NCBI RefSeq assembly: GCF_000266945.1 | Contig: NC_018025.1 | Coordinates: forward strand, 1,984,001 to 2,048,000 | DNA from: Desulfomonile tiedjei DSM 6799 | GTDB taxonomy: Bacteria > Desulfobacterota > Desulfomonilia > Desulfomonilales > Desulfomonilaceae | DNA length: 64,000 bases | Reading direction: 5' to 3' | In this document: positions 8,649 to 17,499 of the stretch, piece by piece | Position numbering within the stretch: the stretch's first letter is position 1 | Layout: each line of letters opens with the position of its first letter | Program-made: the position numbers and the translations under genes | The notes under the pieces: model-generated | What the model was told of the DNA's origin: nothing | Databases searched by the model: none | Seen by the model: only the letters and a program-made list of their open reading frames with translations

Positions 8649-9623
8649 GTGATCATCGTAACCGGAGGCGCCGGATTCATAGGAAGCAACATAGTGAGAG
8701 CCCTGAACGAAGCAGGAGAAGACGACATCCTCATTGTCGATCGTCTCGGCCAAACTGAGAAATGGAAGAATCTCCTGGACTTGAAATTTGTCGATTACGA
8801 ACACAAGGATGATTTTCTCGTGCGGCTCGAAAGGGGTCTCTACGACCATGGAATCTGGGCGGTTTTTCATCTGGGAGCGTGCAGTTCCACAACCGAAAAG
8901 AATGCCGATTATCTCATGGAAAACAACTTTCAGTTTTCTCAGAAATTAGCTTCCAGATTTGCCGGAAAGCGCGGCGTGAGATTCATCTACGCGTCAAGCG
9001 CGGCAACCTATGGTGACGGCGCTCAGGGATATTCCGACGATCATGAAGCCGTGGCCCGATTGCTCCCCTTGAATATGTACGGCTACTCAAAGCAGCTTTT
9101 CGACTGGTGGGCTCTCAGGACGGGAATCCTGAAGACAGCGGTGGGGATCAAATATTTCAACGTATACGGACCGTACGAGTATCACAAAGCCGATATGCGC
9201 AGCGTTGTCATCCGTTCCTTTTTTCAGATCAAGAAGACAGGAAAAGTGAAGCTCTTCAAATCATACAGGCCCGAATATAAAGACGGCGAGCAGGTAAGGG
9301 ATTTCATCTACGTCAAGGACGCGGTGAAAATTACGCTCCATTTTCTGGAACGTCCCGAAGTAAATGGCATTTTCAATGCGGGAACCGGCACGCCGCGAAG
9401 CTTCAACGATCTGGCGGCAGGCGTATTCTCTGCGCTCGATCTGCCGGTGAATATTGAATACATAGATATGCCTGAAGGGCTGGAAAAGAAATATCAGTAC
9501 CATACCTGTGCAGAAACAACGAAGCTGAAGTTTGCCGGTTTTCGAGACAAGCTCTTTACCCTGGAAAGCGGTATTCGCGATTACGTCTTGAACTATCTCG
9601 AAAAGGCAGATGCCGAGGCCTGA
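8649..9623 (+). CDS. hldD: ADP-L-glycero-D-manno-heptose 6-epimerase
   Basis: Short-chain dehydrogenase fold of 324 residues: N-terminal GGAGFIGSN NAD(P) loop (6-14), HLGACSSTTEKN (about 74-85), ASSAAT, catalytic Tyr144-xxx-Lys148 (YGYSK), KYFNVYGP and EYKDGEQVRDFIYVKD. This combination is typical of HldD, which epimerises ADP-heptose for the lipopolysaccharide inner core. The frame is open from 8478, but GTG 8649 has GAGAGG six bases upstream and gives the conserved MIIVTGGAGFIGSN start. No other heptose genes are adjacent. It is direct support for a Gram-negative envelope. Confidence 0.93.
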   Translation: MIIVTGGAGFIGSNIVRALNEAGEDDILIVDRLGQTEKWKNLLDLKFVDYEHKDDFLVRLERGLYDHGIWAVFHLGACSSTTEKNADYLMENNFQFSQKLASRFAGKRGVRFIYASSAATYGDGAQGYSDDHEAVARLLPLNMYGYSKQLFDWWALRTGILKTAVGIKYFNVYGPYEYHKADMRSVVIRSFFQIKKTGKVKLFKSYRPEYKDGEQVRDFIYVKDAVKITLHFLERPEVNGIFNAGTGTPRSFNDLAAGVFSALDLPVNIEYIDMPEGLEKKYQYHTCAETTKLKFAGFRDKLFTLESGIRDYVLNYLEKADAEA

Positions 9624-9635
9624 TCGAAGACCGCT

Positions 9636-9675
9636 ATCAGACGGTGGCGGCCGGCCTCCGTGCCGGCCGATTTTG
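9636..9675. repeat. Single CCGGC hairpin repeat
   Basis: GGCCGGCCTCCGTGCCGGCC at the end of hldD, flanked by GGTGGC. This is one arm of the paired hairpin repeat seen at 29833-29920. It could also act as a transcript-end hairpin, but no T-run follows. Confidence 0.6.
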
Positions 9676-9794
9676 GTCCTTATGAAGGATGCATATTAAC
9701 TGACTGATACTTTCAAAGCATTAGATTTGGAGAACTTTTCTTGTAAATGGATTGTACTTTTTGCTCAGCCATTGTAATTTGGACGTGGGCGAGC

Positions 9795-10275
9795 AAATGG
9801 GCCGGCAAGAGCCCCAGAGGGGCGGTCTAATGGTAGTCCCGCGGGACGCGGGATGCAACCCATGGAAAAAAGTCGGTTTAACCAGCTCTGTGGAACCCTG
9901 GAAGGGTTCACAAACCATCAACATTCATGGATGCCAATCCACATCAAAATGTCCAGCTTGATGAAAATCCAGAATGGTCGACCCCTTTAGGGTCTCCGTC
10001 CTTCAGCGCCCAATGCCCACGGGTTTGCGAAACTGTCTCAAAAGTCTCGAACGCACAAAAATCGTGCCACGATTCATCATCCTTGTAGGGGCAGGTCTCG
10101 TGCCTGCCCTCCCGCAATGACCGGCACGGAGGCCGGTCACTACCGGGCACCCACGAGAGGCGCCCCTACAATCAGGCCGTGAAGATGATAAGAATTTCGT
10201 GCCACGATCTGGGACAAATTTCGACTTCTGAGACAGTCTCTTGCACCCGTGGCTACCGGTGGTACGTCCCTTCAG
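9795..10275. repeat. Composite palindromic repeat, CCCGTGG family, copy 2, interrupted by a MITE
   Basis: Shares order and palindromes with 6565-6832 (AGCCCCAGAGGGGCGG, GTCGACCCCTTTAGGGTC, CCCACGGG...CACCCGTGGCTACC, CCCTTCAGGAC) but is split in the CCCACGGGTT/GCACCCGTGG palindrome by the element at 10028-10240. Bases 10276-10400 contain nothing further that I can support. Confidence 0.75.
10028..10240. mobile_element. MITE with GAAACTGTCTCA ends, copy A
   Basis: 213-bp element. Its left end GAAACTGTCTCAAAAGTC and right end (reverse complement GAGACTGTCTCAGAAGTC) are imperfect terminal inverted repeats that continue inward through an ATCGTGCCACGAT palindrome on both sides. It is flanked by TTGC (10024-10027 and 10241-10244), a 4-bp target duplication. 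The centre (10085-10169) is a GTAGGGGC...GCCCCTAC palindromic repeat. No coding capacity; a transposase would have to act in trans. Confidence 0.75.
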
Positions 10276-10400
10276 GACGTTAATACCTCGGCAAAACTTC
10301 ATAACAAAGCTGTCATTGAAACTTGCTGAGGCAAAGAAAAAAGGTTCCCCGAATTTTCCTTCTTTGATTTCGAATCAGTATGAGGTCCGGCCCAACAGGC

Positions 10401-11639
10401 CTACTCATACGGCGAATGGGAACTCAGAGGAGTGCTGTGCAGCACTTGGACGCTGACCGAATCCCCTGCGGAAAAAGGTGAGCGCTCTGAAGGCAGCACC
10501 AACAAACCATCAGCGAGGACCATCGACCGCAACGCCCCGGAGCTTTGCGTTCCAGTGGCCACAGCCATCATTGTTCCATCCTTGTCGAAAAGCTTGCAGC
10601 GAACGAGATGGAGCCGCCCAGGGGATACTTTGATATCCTGAGCAAGAACCGCATTTACCAGAGGTCTGTACAGATTCGTGTGACCCATCATTTTGAGAAG
10701 TGCGGGCCTCACGAACTGTTCGAATGAGATCATGGCAGATGTCGGGTTGCCGGGAAGCCCGAATACCGGCTTGTTACCTATGGTCCCGAAGACAAGAGGT
10801 TTTCCCGGTTTCATGGCGACTTTCCAGAATTTGACGCGCATTCCAAGCTGGGTAAGCGTATCTTTCACCAGATCGTATTTACCAACCGAAACGCCGCCCG
10901 AAGTGAGGATCACGTCAGCTCGCAAACCTTCTGAAATCCGGGCACGCTGATCGGATTCGTTGTCCGTCGCTATTCCCAGGGAAAGGGGAATCCCTCCACA
11001 CTCCGCAACCTGCGCTGCTAGACTGTAGGAATTAGAGCAGACCACTTTGCCGTCAGTGAAGGGTTCGTCCAGGTCGACCAGTTCATCGCCCGTAGAGAGA
11101 ATTGCGACAAGAGGCCTTTGATGCACTTGCACGTATGCATGCCCCAGGGTTGCCAGCATACCGACTTCAGGCGGCCTGACAATAGTTCCTGCCGGCAAGA
11201 CCACTTCGCCTGCTTGCACGTCTTCGCCACGAGGTCTGACGTGTGCGCCATTGCCCGGATCGTTGGAACAAATCACATAATCGCCGTCCCTGTCGGTATC
11301 TTCCAGCATTATCACCGTGTCCGCGCCCGGAGGTATCAGGCCCCCCGTCATAATGCGAACGGCTTCACCCGGTCCTATGGGTTCCAGGTAAGGTCTTCCT
11401 GCCGGAGAATCTCCTATGAGCTTCACTCTTTTAGGATTGGACGCTTCCGCCCCCGCGATATCTTCGTGGCGTAATGCATAACCATCCATTGCGGAATTGT
11501 TTGCAGAGGGAACATCCCTGATTGCTGCCACTTCCTGCGCGAGCACCCTTCCGAGTGCCTCGAGAATATGGATCCGTTCCCTGCCCAAGACCGGGATTTC
11601 TTCCAATACTTTCTGCTGGGCTTCTCCAATAGGTATCAC
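10401..11639 (-). CDS. moeA: Molybdopterin molybdenumtransferase
   Basis: MoeA protein of 412 residues. Recognisable blocks include DVPSANNSAMDGYALR (about 44-59), IMTGGLIPPGADTVIMLED, VAILSTGDELVD, TSGGVSVGKYD, KPGKPLVFG and FGLPGNPTSAMISFEQF. It inserts molybdate into adenylylated molybdopterin to give molybdenum cofactor. The frame starts at ATG 11660, but GTG 11639 with AGAGG five bases upstream gives MIPIGEAQ, the usual family start. It is monocistronic here; another cofactor-related gene, xdhC, lies 3.5 kb away on the opposite strand. Confidence 0.94.
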   Translation of the reverse strand: MIPIGEAQQKVLEEIPVLGRERIHILEALGRVLAQEVAAIRDVPSANNSAMDGYALRHEDIAGAEASNPKRVKLIGDSPAGRPYLEPIGPGEAVRIMTGGLIPPGADTVIMLEDTDRDGDYVICSNDPGNGAHVRPRGEDVQAGEVVLPAGTIVRPPEVGMLATLGHAYVQVHQRPLVAILSTGDELVDLDEPFTDGKVVCSNSYSLAAQVAECGGIPLSLGIATDNESDQRARISEGLRADVILTSGGVSVGKYDLVKDTLTQLGMRVKFWKVAMKPGKPLVFGTIGNKPVFGLPGNPTSAMISFEQFVRPALLKMMGHTNLYRPLVNAVLAQDIKVSPGRLHLVRCKLFDKDGTMMAVATGTQSSGALRSMVLADGLLVLPSERSPFSAGDSVSVQVLHSTPLSSHSPYE

Positions 11640-11764
11640 TGCTACCTCTGTAAGCGTCATATGAGTTTTTTCAAATGGATTATGCCCTTAGTTCAGCCCG
11701 ACTCAGTGAGAAGTTCGGGCGCAACGGCTGTTCCTGTACCGAGGATCCCTCCCGATGCGCATCT

Positions 11765-11860
11765 GTAGGGGCATCCCTTGTGGGTGCCCGGCAACGAACC
11801 GGCCTCCGTGACGGTCATCCCGGGAAGGGCAGGCATCCCCCGTGTTCGCGGGACCCCTAC
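11765..11860. repeat. GTAGGGGC palindromic repeat between moeA and the M50 protease
   Basis: Starts GTAGGGGCATCCC and ends GGACCCCTAC, with internal GGTGCCCGG, CCGGCCTCCGTGACGG and GGGCAGGCATCCC. It is one of about ten such units in the window. The rest of the 11640-12142 gap contains CCGACCGGCTGACCGG near 11988 and TATGATAAT near 12016, a possible -10 box without a clear -35. Confidence 0.7.
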
Positions 11861-12142
11861 CGTGGCCGTGCCCGCCATGTCAAGATCACGTATGGCGGTT
11901 GGCAAAGCCGATGCTTTCATTCTGACCTGAGCTGACGGAATAAACCATTTTCTCATGAGATTACTACAAATCTGTTATTCGTGCAAAACCGACCGGCTGA
12001 CCGGTGTGTCAATATATGATAATAGAATGAATAAATTCCTGGCTACGGGCACATACAATACTGCGCGAATCAAGCATCCCCCGGAAATCTCTGATCGCGT
12101 AGAGCCCCCCAAAGGATTAAGCACAGTGAGGAGGCACTTCAT

Positions 12143-13255
12143 ATGAGATGGTCATTCAGAATCGGCTCCATTATGGGAATACCCGTTAAGGTTCATCTGA
12201 CGTTCGTATTATTGCTGATTCTCATCTATTTTGTGGGAGTTTCCGTGATCGGAATCGGCGGACTCGCGGGAGTAGTATTCGTCGTTCTGGTTTTCGCGTC
12301 AGTCGTTTTCCACGAACTCAGTCATTCTCTCGTAGCCCGCCACTACGGCATAGAAGTCGTTGATATTACGTTGCTTCCTATCGGTGGGGTTGCCCGTATG
12401 CCGAATCCGCCCGAAAACCCGACCCAGGAGATCCTGATTTCCGTAGCAGGACCGGCAGCAAGTATGATCCTGGGTTTCTCTTTATGGTTCTTTGCTGAAC
12501 TCTTCGGAACGGGTGTGAGTCTGCGGGATCTTTCCGTGGAAAAAAGCCTGCTGGCTCAACTCGCCGCGGTAAATTTCGTGCTGGCGATTTTTAATCTCCT
12601 TCCGGCGTTTCCCATGGATGGTGGAAGGATATTGCGAGGATTTCTGGCTCTTTATCTATCCAAGTACACCGCGACACGAATTGCGGTGGGAGTCGGCCAG
12701 GTTTTCGCTATTCTCCTGTTCTTCTTGGGAATATTTACCATGAATTTTTTCATGCTGCTCATTGCTCTGTTCGTGTACCTCGGAGCGGAAGCTGAAGAAC
12801 GTTACTCGGGCATTATGCTGTCGCTTGGGGAAGCATCGGCAGGAGCGGCCATGATCACTCACATAGAAGCGGTCTCGCCCGACGCAACACTCGGCGATCT
12901 TGCAGCACTGTTCACCAGGGGATTTCAGTCCGACTTTCCTGTGGTGGATGACCGACGTCTGGTGGGATTGGTTACTCGAGATATGCTCGTGAACGGGCTT
13001 CACGAACAGGGCCCGTCTGCTCCTATTACTAGTTTTATGATCAAGGACTTTGCCACCGCAGTGGAAGACACTCCATTGACAGAGGTTTTTCATAAAATGC
13101 AGAACACCGGTATCAGAGCAGTTCCTGTGCTACGCGGCGGTGAGTTGAAAGGTCTGGTAACACTCGAACAAATCGGCCGGTACAATATGCTGTGCTCAGG
13201 CTATTCCTGTGAATTCCTGCATCCCGGAAAATCTTCGAAGGTGGTTGCACAGTGA
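12143..13255 (+). CDS. Site-2 protease family (M50) integral membrane metalloprotease with CBS domains
   Basis: Protein of 370 residues. About five hydrophobic segments fill the first 225 residues and carry the zinc motif HELSH (His and Glu in FHELSHSLVARHYG, about 54-67) and the third-ligand motif NLLPAFPMDGGRI (about 151-163). Two CBS domains follow (about 235-290 and 295-350), which usually bind adenine nucleotides. It is predicted to cleave membrane proteins within the bilayer in response to a nucleotide signal. ATG 12143 has GAGGAGG eight bases upstream. The Nnr gene begins 38 bases downstream and is probably co-transcribed. Confidence 0.92.
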   Translation: MRWSFRIGSIMGIPVKVHLTFVLLLILIYFVGVSVIGIGGLAGVVFVVLVFASVVFHELSHSLVARHYGIEVVDITLLPIGGVARMPNPPENPTQEILISVAGPAASMILGFSLWFFAELFGTGVSLRDLSVEKSLLAQLAAVNFVLAIFNLLPAFPMDGGRILRGFLALYLSKYTATRIAVGVGQVFAILLFFLGIFTMNFFMLLIALFVYLGAEAEERYSGIMLSLGEASAGAAMITHIEAVSPDATLGDLAALFTRGFQSDFPVVDDRRLVGLVTRDMLVNGLHEQGPSAPITSFMIKDFATAVEDTPLTEVFHKMQNTGIRAVPVLRGGELKGLVTLEQIGRYNMLCSGYSCEFLHPGKSSKVVAQ

Positions 13256-13293
13256 AATAAACCAACGGCTCCTCTCGACCGGAGAAATCTGCA

Positions 13294-14853
13294 ATGTATC
13301 TTGTAACTGCTGAGGAAATGAGGGCTTTTGACGCTACTGCGATTCAGGAATACGGCATTCCCGGGATAGTGCTGATGGAAAATGCCGGTCGAACAACGTT
13401 TCACATTATGAAAACGCGACTCGGACCAGATCTTCAGGATTTGAAGGTTTCCGTTGTCGCGGGTCCCGGGAATAACGGTGGAGACGGCTACGTGATTGCC
13501 CGATATCTGATCAATCACGGAGCCGAAGTCGAGACATTTCTTCTGAGTCCTCGCGACAAAATCCAGGGCGACGCGCTGATCAACCTGAAAATCCTGGAGC
13601 ATATGACATCGCGTATTTTTCACGTCACCGATTCGGAATCCATGAATGTGGCGGCCAGAAAATGGCGCGAGAGCGAAGTGATTGTGGACGCAATTCTTGG
13701 CACCGGCTTGAATTCCGAAGTCCGTTCTCCGTACAGAGATGCCATTCTTGAGATAAACTCATCGCAAGCAATTCGGGTGGCAGTCGATCTGCCTTCCGGA
13801 TTGGATGCGGATACGGGCAAGATCCTGGGGTGTGCAGTCAAGGCCGATATCACGGCCACGTACGGCTTTAAAAAAGTGGGCATGGCCGTATACCCCGGAA
13901 TTGCTTACTGCGGCGATATCGAAGTCGTCGATATCTCCATACCGCTACCCGCAATAGAGAAGAATCCTCCGCAAGCAATGTTGTATTCAAGTCCCAACGC
14001 GGCGACCTACTATGGCCTGCGCATGAACCCCGAAGCCCACAAGGGGATTTTCGGACATCTGCTCGTCATTGGAGGTTCGCCGGGCAAAACCGGAGCTCCT
14101 GCAATGGCCGCACATGCAGCTTCACGGATTGGGGCAGGGCTTGTCACCGTTGGAGTTCCCGCGGCATTGAACTCGATTCTCGAAGTAAAACTCACGGAAG
14201 AGATGACAGCGCCTCTTCCCGAATCTGTCCCGGGATTTCTTGGGATAACTGCTCTGGAACGCTTGCTTGATCTGGCTGAAGGCAAACGCTGCGTTGTTCT
14301 CGGCCCCGGACTTTCCACGGAATACGATATTCCCGAGATGGTGCAGAGATTCCTGTCATCCTATACAGGATGGCTGGTGATCGATGCGGACGGCCTGAAT
14401 GCCCTTTCGGGACGTATGGATATACTCAAGTCCACTGAAGCAAAAGTAGTCTTGACTCCTCATCCCGGAGAAATGGCACGGCTTACTGGCAAGAGTCCGC
14501 GGGAAGTGCAAGAGGACAGGATCGGAACAGCACGGAAGTTTGCCGTGGATTTCGGGGTCTGGGTAGTGCTCAAGGGAGCGGGGACTATAACCGCATCACC
14601 TGACGGCATGATTGTGATTAACACCACCGGCAATTCCTGGATGGCTTCCGGCGGTCAAGGCGATGTGCTGAGCGGAATCCTCGGCGGGCTGCTTGTCCAG
14701 AATATCCCTCCCGAAGAGGCTATCCCCTTTGGTGTCTTTCTCCACGGTCTGGCTGCGGACAGCCTTCTGGAAAAGGTCGGAAACTCGCCGATGCTGGCAA
14801 CTGACCTGCTGCAGGAAATCAGGATACTGCTGGGCGGCAAACGTGAAGAATAA
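13294..14853 (+). CDS. nnr: Bifunctional NAD(P)H-hydrate epimerase / ADP-dependent NAD(P)H-hydrate dehydratase
   Basis: 519-residue two-domain metabolite-repair enzyme. The YjeF-N epimerase domain (about 1-215) shows GNNGGDGYVIARYL and VDLPSGLDADTG; the YjeF-C/ribokinase-like dehydratase (about 230-519) shows GGSPGKTGAPAMAA, DADGLNAL, LTPHPGEMARL and GGQGDVLSGILGGL. The first part interconverts the R and S epimers of hydrated NAD(P)H; the second dehydrates the S form. It has the same architecture as E. coli YjeF. It lies 38 bases after the M50 protease and is followed by strong hairpins. Confidence 0.95.
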   Translation: MYLVTAEEMRAFDATAIQEYGIPGIVLMENAGRTTFHIMKTRLGPDLQDLKVSVVAGPGNNGGDGYVIARYLINHGAEVETFLLSPRDKIQGDALINLKILEHMTSRIFHVTDSESMNVAARKWRESEVIVDAILGTGLNSEVRSPYRDAILEINSSQAIRVAVDLPSGLDADTGKILGCAVKADITATYGFKKVGMAVYPGIAYCGDIEVVDISIPLPAIEKNPPQAMLYSSPNAATYYGLRMNPEAHKGIFGHLLVIGGSPGKTGAPAMAAHAASRIGAGLVTVGVPAALNSILEVKLTEEMTAPLPESVPGFLGITALERLLDLAEGKRCVVLGPGLSTEYDIPEMVQRFLSSYTGWLVIDADGLNALSGRMDILKSTEAKVVLTPHPGEMARLTGKSPREVQEDRIGTARKFAVDFGVWVVLKGAGTITASPDGMIVINTTGNSWMASGGQGDVLSGILGGLLVQNIPPEEAIPFGVFLHGLAADSLLEKVGNSPMLATDLLQEIRILLGGKREE

Positions 14854-14856
14854 GAC

Positions 14857-14891
14857 TTGGGGAACCTTTTTTGGTAAAAAAGGGTCCCCAA
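14857..14891 (+). terminator. Terminator-like hairpin after nnr
   Basis: TTGGGGAACCTTTTTT / AAAAAAGGGTCCCCAA with a 3-base loop and one mismatch, starting 4 bases after the nnr stop. The poly-T is within the stem rather than after it. Confidence 0.55.
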
Positions 14892-14914
14892 ACGCCTCCA
14901 AAAAACTTTTAATA

Positions 14915-14963
14915 TTCGTCTGAGTTGTCGTTTTTCTAATCGAAAAACGACAACTCAGACGAA
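14915..14963. terminator. Perfect 22-bp inverted repeat
   Basis: Arms 14915-14936 and 14942-14963 are exact reverse complements around a 5-base TAATC loop. On the plus strand the left arm ends in a T-run. It may be a second terminator for nnr, or a protein-binding palindrome ahead of xdhC. Confidence 0.6.
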
Positions 14964-15021
14964 AGCACAGAACATTGAAACAATTTGCGGTCGAGCTTCA
15001 GAAGTGCACCGAATCCCCTTC

Positions 15022-15050
15022 TTGACAAAATCCGCTGCACTACTTACCCT
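15022..15050 (+). promoter_or_regulatory. Candidate promoter of xdhC
   Basis: TTGACA (15022-15027), 17 bases, TACCCT (15045-15050), about 57 bases before the xdhC start. The -35 box is perfect and the -10 box is weak. Confidence 0.45.
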
Positions 15051-15106
15051 AGACTTCCTATAATGACCAAAACACGCATACATTCTTCCATTCAGGTGGT
15101 GAAGCA

Positions 15107-16195
15107 ATGACGGCAATCTGGAAAGCCGCTGCAGAGCAATTCGAGCAAGTCCAGGATTTCGTAGTGGCAACGATCCTCGGTGTTCGAGGGTCTTCTCCCC
15201 GGCATGTGGGGACTCGATTTCTCGTAAAAAAGGACGGAGGAACCGTAGGAACTATAGGCGGAGGCCTCTTCGAATCTCAGGTGCAGGAATTTGCACTTCA
15301 CGCATTGAATACTGGGACTTCCCATCGAGCGCACTTCTCATTTCAGGGAAAAGATGCGCAGTCCGTCGACATGATCTGTGGCGGAGAAGCCGATGTGCTT
15401 ATAGAATTCATTTCTGCCGATGATATAAAAAAACAGGAAATCTTTCGGAAAGTCTTGGAGATTAAAAAAGAGAGAGCATCAGGATACTTTTTCACTACTC
15501 TGCAAACCAACCCGGGAAGTACCGGAGGTGCAATAAATCATCTGCTTCTCGATGGCGCAGGAAAGAAATGGGGTGGATTCTCCGGAGAAGAATCGGCTCT
15601 GGAAGCCATGCCGGCTCAACGTCTCTTAAAGCCGGCTCAGCTATTGGACGTGTCGGACTTATCAAGTCCTGTATTTCTCGAATGGCTCCATCCCACAGGA
15701 ACGGTCTATATCTTCGGAGCGGGTCACGTTGGGATTTGTGTAGCGCATTTGGCTGCGTACGTGGATTTCAAAGTGGTCGTCCTGGATGACCGCTCGGAAT
15801 TTGCCTGCATCGAAAAATGTCCTGATGCTGACGAAATTATTGTACTCGATGATTATGAATCTGCTTTGTCCAAGCTTCAGATAAACGAGGACTGTTATCT
15901 CGTGATCGTCACAAGAGGCCATGCGCACGATAAGACAGTGCTGGCTCAATGCCTGAATACTCCTGCTGCATACATTGGCATGATCGGATCGCGAAGAAAG
16001 ACACAGCTCATATTTGAGCTGCTGATGAAACAAGGATTCAGCCGTGAAAGCATCGAGCGCGTACATGCTCCCATCGGCTTGCCTATCGGAGGCGAAACAC
16101 CTCAAGAGATCGCAGTATCTATAATCGCGCAGATGATTCAGATCAGAAACAAGAAGGATTCGCCTCTGACAACCAAAAGTGTGTGCATGGGATAA
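15107..16195 (+). CDS. xdhC: XdhC/CoxI family molybdenum-cofactor maturation protein
   Basis: 362-residue protein with the N-terminal XdhC/CoxI domain (VATILGVRGSSPRHVGTRFLV, then GTIGGGLFE at about 46-54) and a C-terminal Rossmann domain (VYIFGAGHVGICVAHLA, about 206-222; GMIGSRRKT; GLPIGGETPQEIAVSI). Family members bind sulfurated molybdenum cofactor and deliver it to xanthine dehydrogenase-type hydroxylases. No hydroxylase gene is in the window, so the client is unknown. The next gene, a glycosyltransferase, starts 21 bases later; the pairing looks coincidental but implies one transcript. Confidence 0.88.
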   Translation: MTAIWKAAAEQFEQVQDFVVATILGVRGSSPRHVGTRFLVKKDGGTVGTIGGGLFESQVQEFALHALNTGTSHRAHFSFQGKDAQSVDMICGGEADVLIEFISADDIKKQEIFRKVLEIKKERASGYFFTTLQTNPGSTGGAINHLLLDGAGKKWGGFSGEESALEAMPAQRLLKPAQLLDVSDLSSPVFLEWLHPTGTVYIFGAGHVGICVAHLAAYVDFKVVVLDDRSEFACIEKCPDADEIIVLDDYESALSKLQINEDCYLVIVTRGHAHDKTVLAQCLNTPAAYIGMIGSRRKTQLIFELLMKQGFSRESIERVHAPIGLPIGGETPQEIAVSIIAQMIQIRNKKDSPLTTKSVCMG

Positions 16196-16216
16196 TCCGG
16201 AGGAAAAGCGCCCGCC

Positions 16217-16999
16217 ATGCTGAACGGGAAAAAGATCATTGTTGTTCTGCCGGCGTACAATGCAGCCGCAACACTGGAAAAGACAGTGTCTGAGCTGGAT
16301 CGAGACGTTGTGGATGAGGTTCTTCTGGTCGACGATTTTTCTGCCGACGAAACAGTGTGCCTGGCACGAGGACTGGATATCCGCTGCTTTCTCCATGACC
16401 GAAATTACGGGTATGGCCGGAATCAGAAGACCTGCTATCGAGAAGCTCTGAAATCCGAAGCCGATGTCATTGTGATGCTGCACCCGGATTATCAGTATTC
16501 CCCCAAACTGGTTCCCGCAATGGCGGCAATGGTGGTGTCCGGAGAATACGAAGTGGTGCTTGGTTCCCGCATCCTGGGAGGAAAAGCGAGAAGCGGGGGC
16601 ATGCCGTTGTACAAATATATCTTCAACAGAATGTTGACACTCGCTGAAAATCTTTTCCTCGGTTCCAAGCTTTCCGAATTTCACACGGGCTTTCGCGCGT
16701 TTTCCCGGTCCGTGTTGGAAGAACTGCCTATTCACGAGAATTCCGACGATTTCATGTTCGATAATGAAATGCTCGCTCAAGCCATCTATTTCAAATTCAA
16801 TGTGGGGGAAATATCCTGTCCGACACGGTACTTTCCCGAGGCTTCTTCCATCAATTTCCGGAGATCTGTTGTGTACGGCCTGGGAGTCCTCTGGACGTCC
16901 GTTCGATTTCGTCTGCAAAAATGGGGGGTAGCGAGTTTTCGTATTTTCGCGGCTCGGGAACCCGCTCCTGCTCCTGATTATTACACCGAAATAGATTAA
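16217..16999 (+). CDS. Family 2 glycosyltransferase
   Basis: 260-residue GT-A fold glycosyltransferase: IIVVLPAYNAAATLEKTV (about 6-23), LLVDDFSADETV, ADVIVMLHPDYQYSP (HPD in place of DxD, about 87-101) and GSRILGGK. It has no membrane segment and resembles DPM1/WcaA-like family 2 enzymes that move a sugar from a nucleotide donor to a lipid or glycan. GGAGG is 13 bases upstream of ATG 16217, rather distant, but no better start is visible. It follows xdhC closely and ends before an A+T-rich gap. Confidence 0.88.
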   Translation: MLNGKKIIVVLPAYNAAATLEKTVSELDRDVVDEVLLVDDFSADETVCLARGLDIRCFLHDRNYGYGRNQKTCYREALKSEADVIVMLHPDYQYSPKLVPAMAAMVVSGEYEVVLGSRILGGKARSGGMPLYKYIFNRMLTLAENLFLGSKLSEFHTGFRAFSRSVLEELPIHENSDDFMFDNEMLAQAIYFKFNVGEISCPTRYFPEASSINFRRSVVYGLGVLWTSVRFRLQKWGVASFRIFAAREPAPAPDYYTEID

Positions 17000-17432
17000 T
17001 CTCGTCTCACCCGGATCCGCTTGTCTTCCCAGGGGGCTTTTAAAAAGAGATATAACTTGCTGAGATATCGTGATTAAATAGATGGTTCTCTAAGAGTCGA
17101 GCAATTTCTTCAAAGAAAATCCTCCTTCCAATAAGGCTTTCCTTTATTCCGTTTTGTAGAAAAAACCTGATATATTGATATGTTGCATAGATTTGTTTCT
17201 CAATTGACGAGCAAATCTTCCGGAAAGAGATCCGTGCGCCGCTCCGCGCTTGGATCAACTATGCTGCATAGTGGTTTGAAATTTTGGTTGATTTTTTGAG
17301 AACAAGAATTGCGGCGTAGTTTAAGTTAATAAGAATCGGAATATTAGGTAGTTATGTGATAGCTCCTTTCATTTATTTTAAGTATTTTCTAGTTTTTTAA
17401 AATAAATATTTGATTAACCAATATCTTTTTTC
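17000..17432. other. A+T-rich intergenic region
   Basis: About 430 bases, markedly richer in A+T than anything nearby, with runs such as TTTTTAAAATAAATATT. Six-frame reading gives only one weak 72-codon frame on the minus strand (17040-17258) with no ribosome site, which I reject. It may be an UP element or curved DNA for the outer-membrane gene that follows, or the scar of an insertion. Confidence 0.4.
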
Positions 17433-17460
17433 TTGACATTGTTGAGAATCTGTTTAAAGT
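17433..17460 (+). promoter_or_regulatory. Candidate promoter of the outer-membrane protein gene
   Basis: TTGACA (17433-17438), 16 bases, TAAAGT (17455-17460), 40 bases before ATG 17500. A/T-rich DNA lies immediately upstream. Confidence 0.5.
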
Positions 17461-17499
17461 CCACCCCAGCACGACATTAGAACCCTGAGGGAGGGTGTT

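Noticed and set aside
15662-16918. 418-codon open frame on the minus strand
   Set aside because: It is antisense to xdhC and the glycosyltransferase, has no start signal and no family motif, and shifts composition as expected for a shadow frame.
17040-17258. 72-codon minus-strand frame in the A+T-rich gap
   Set aside because: No ribosome site and no similarity; the gap is best seen as non-coding.
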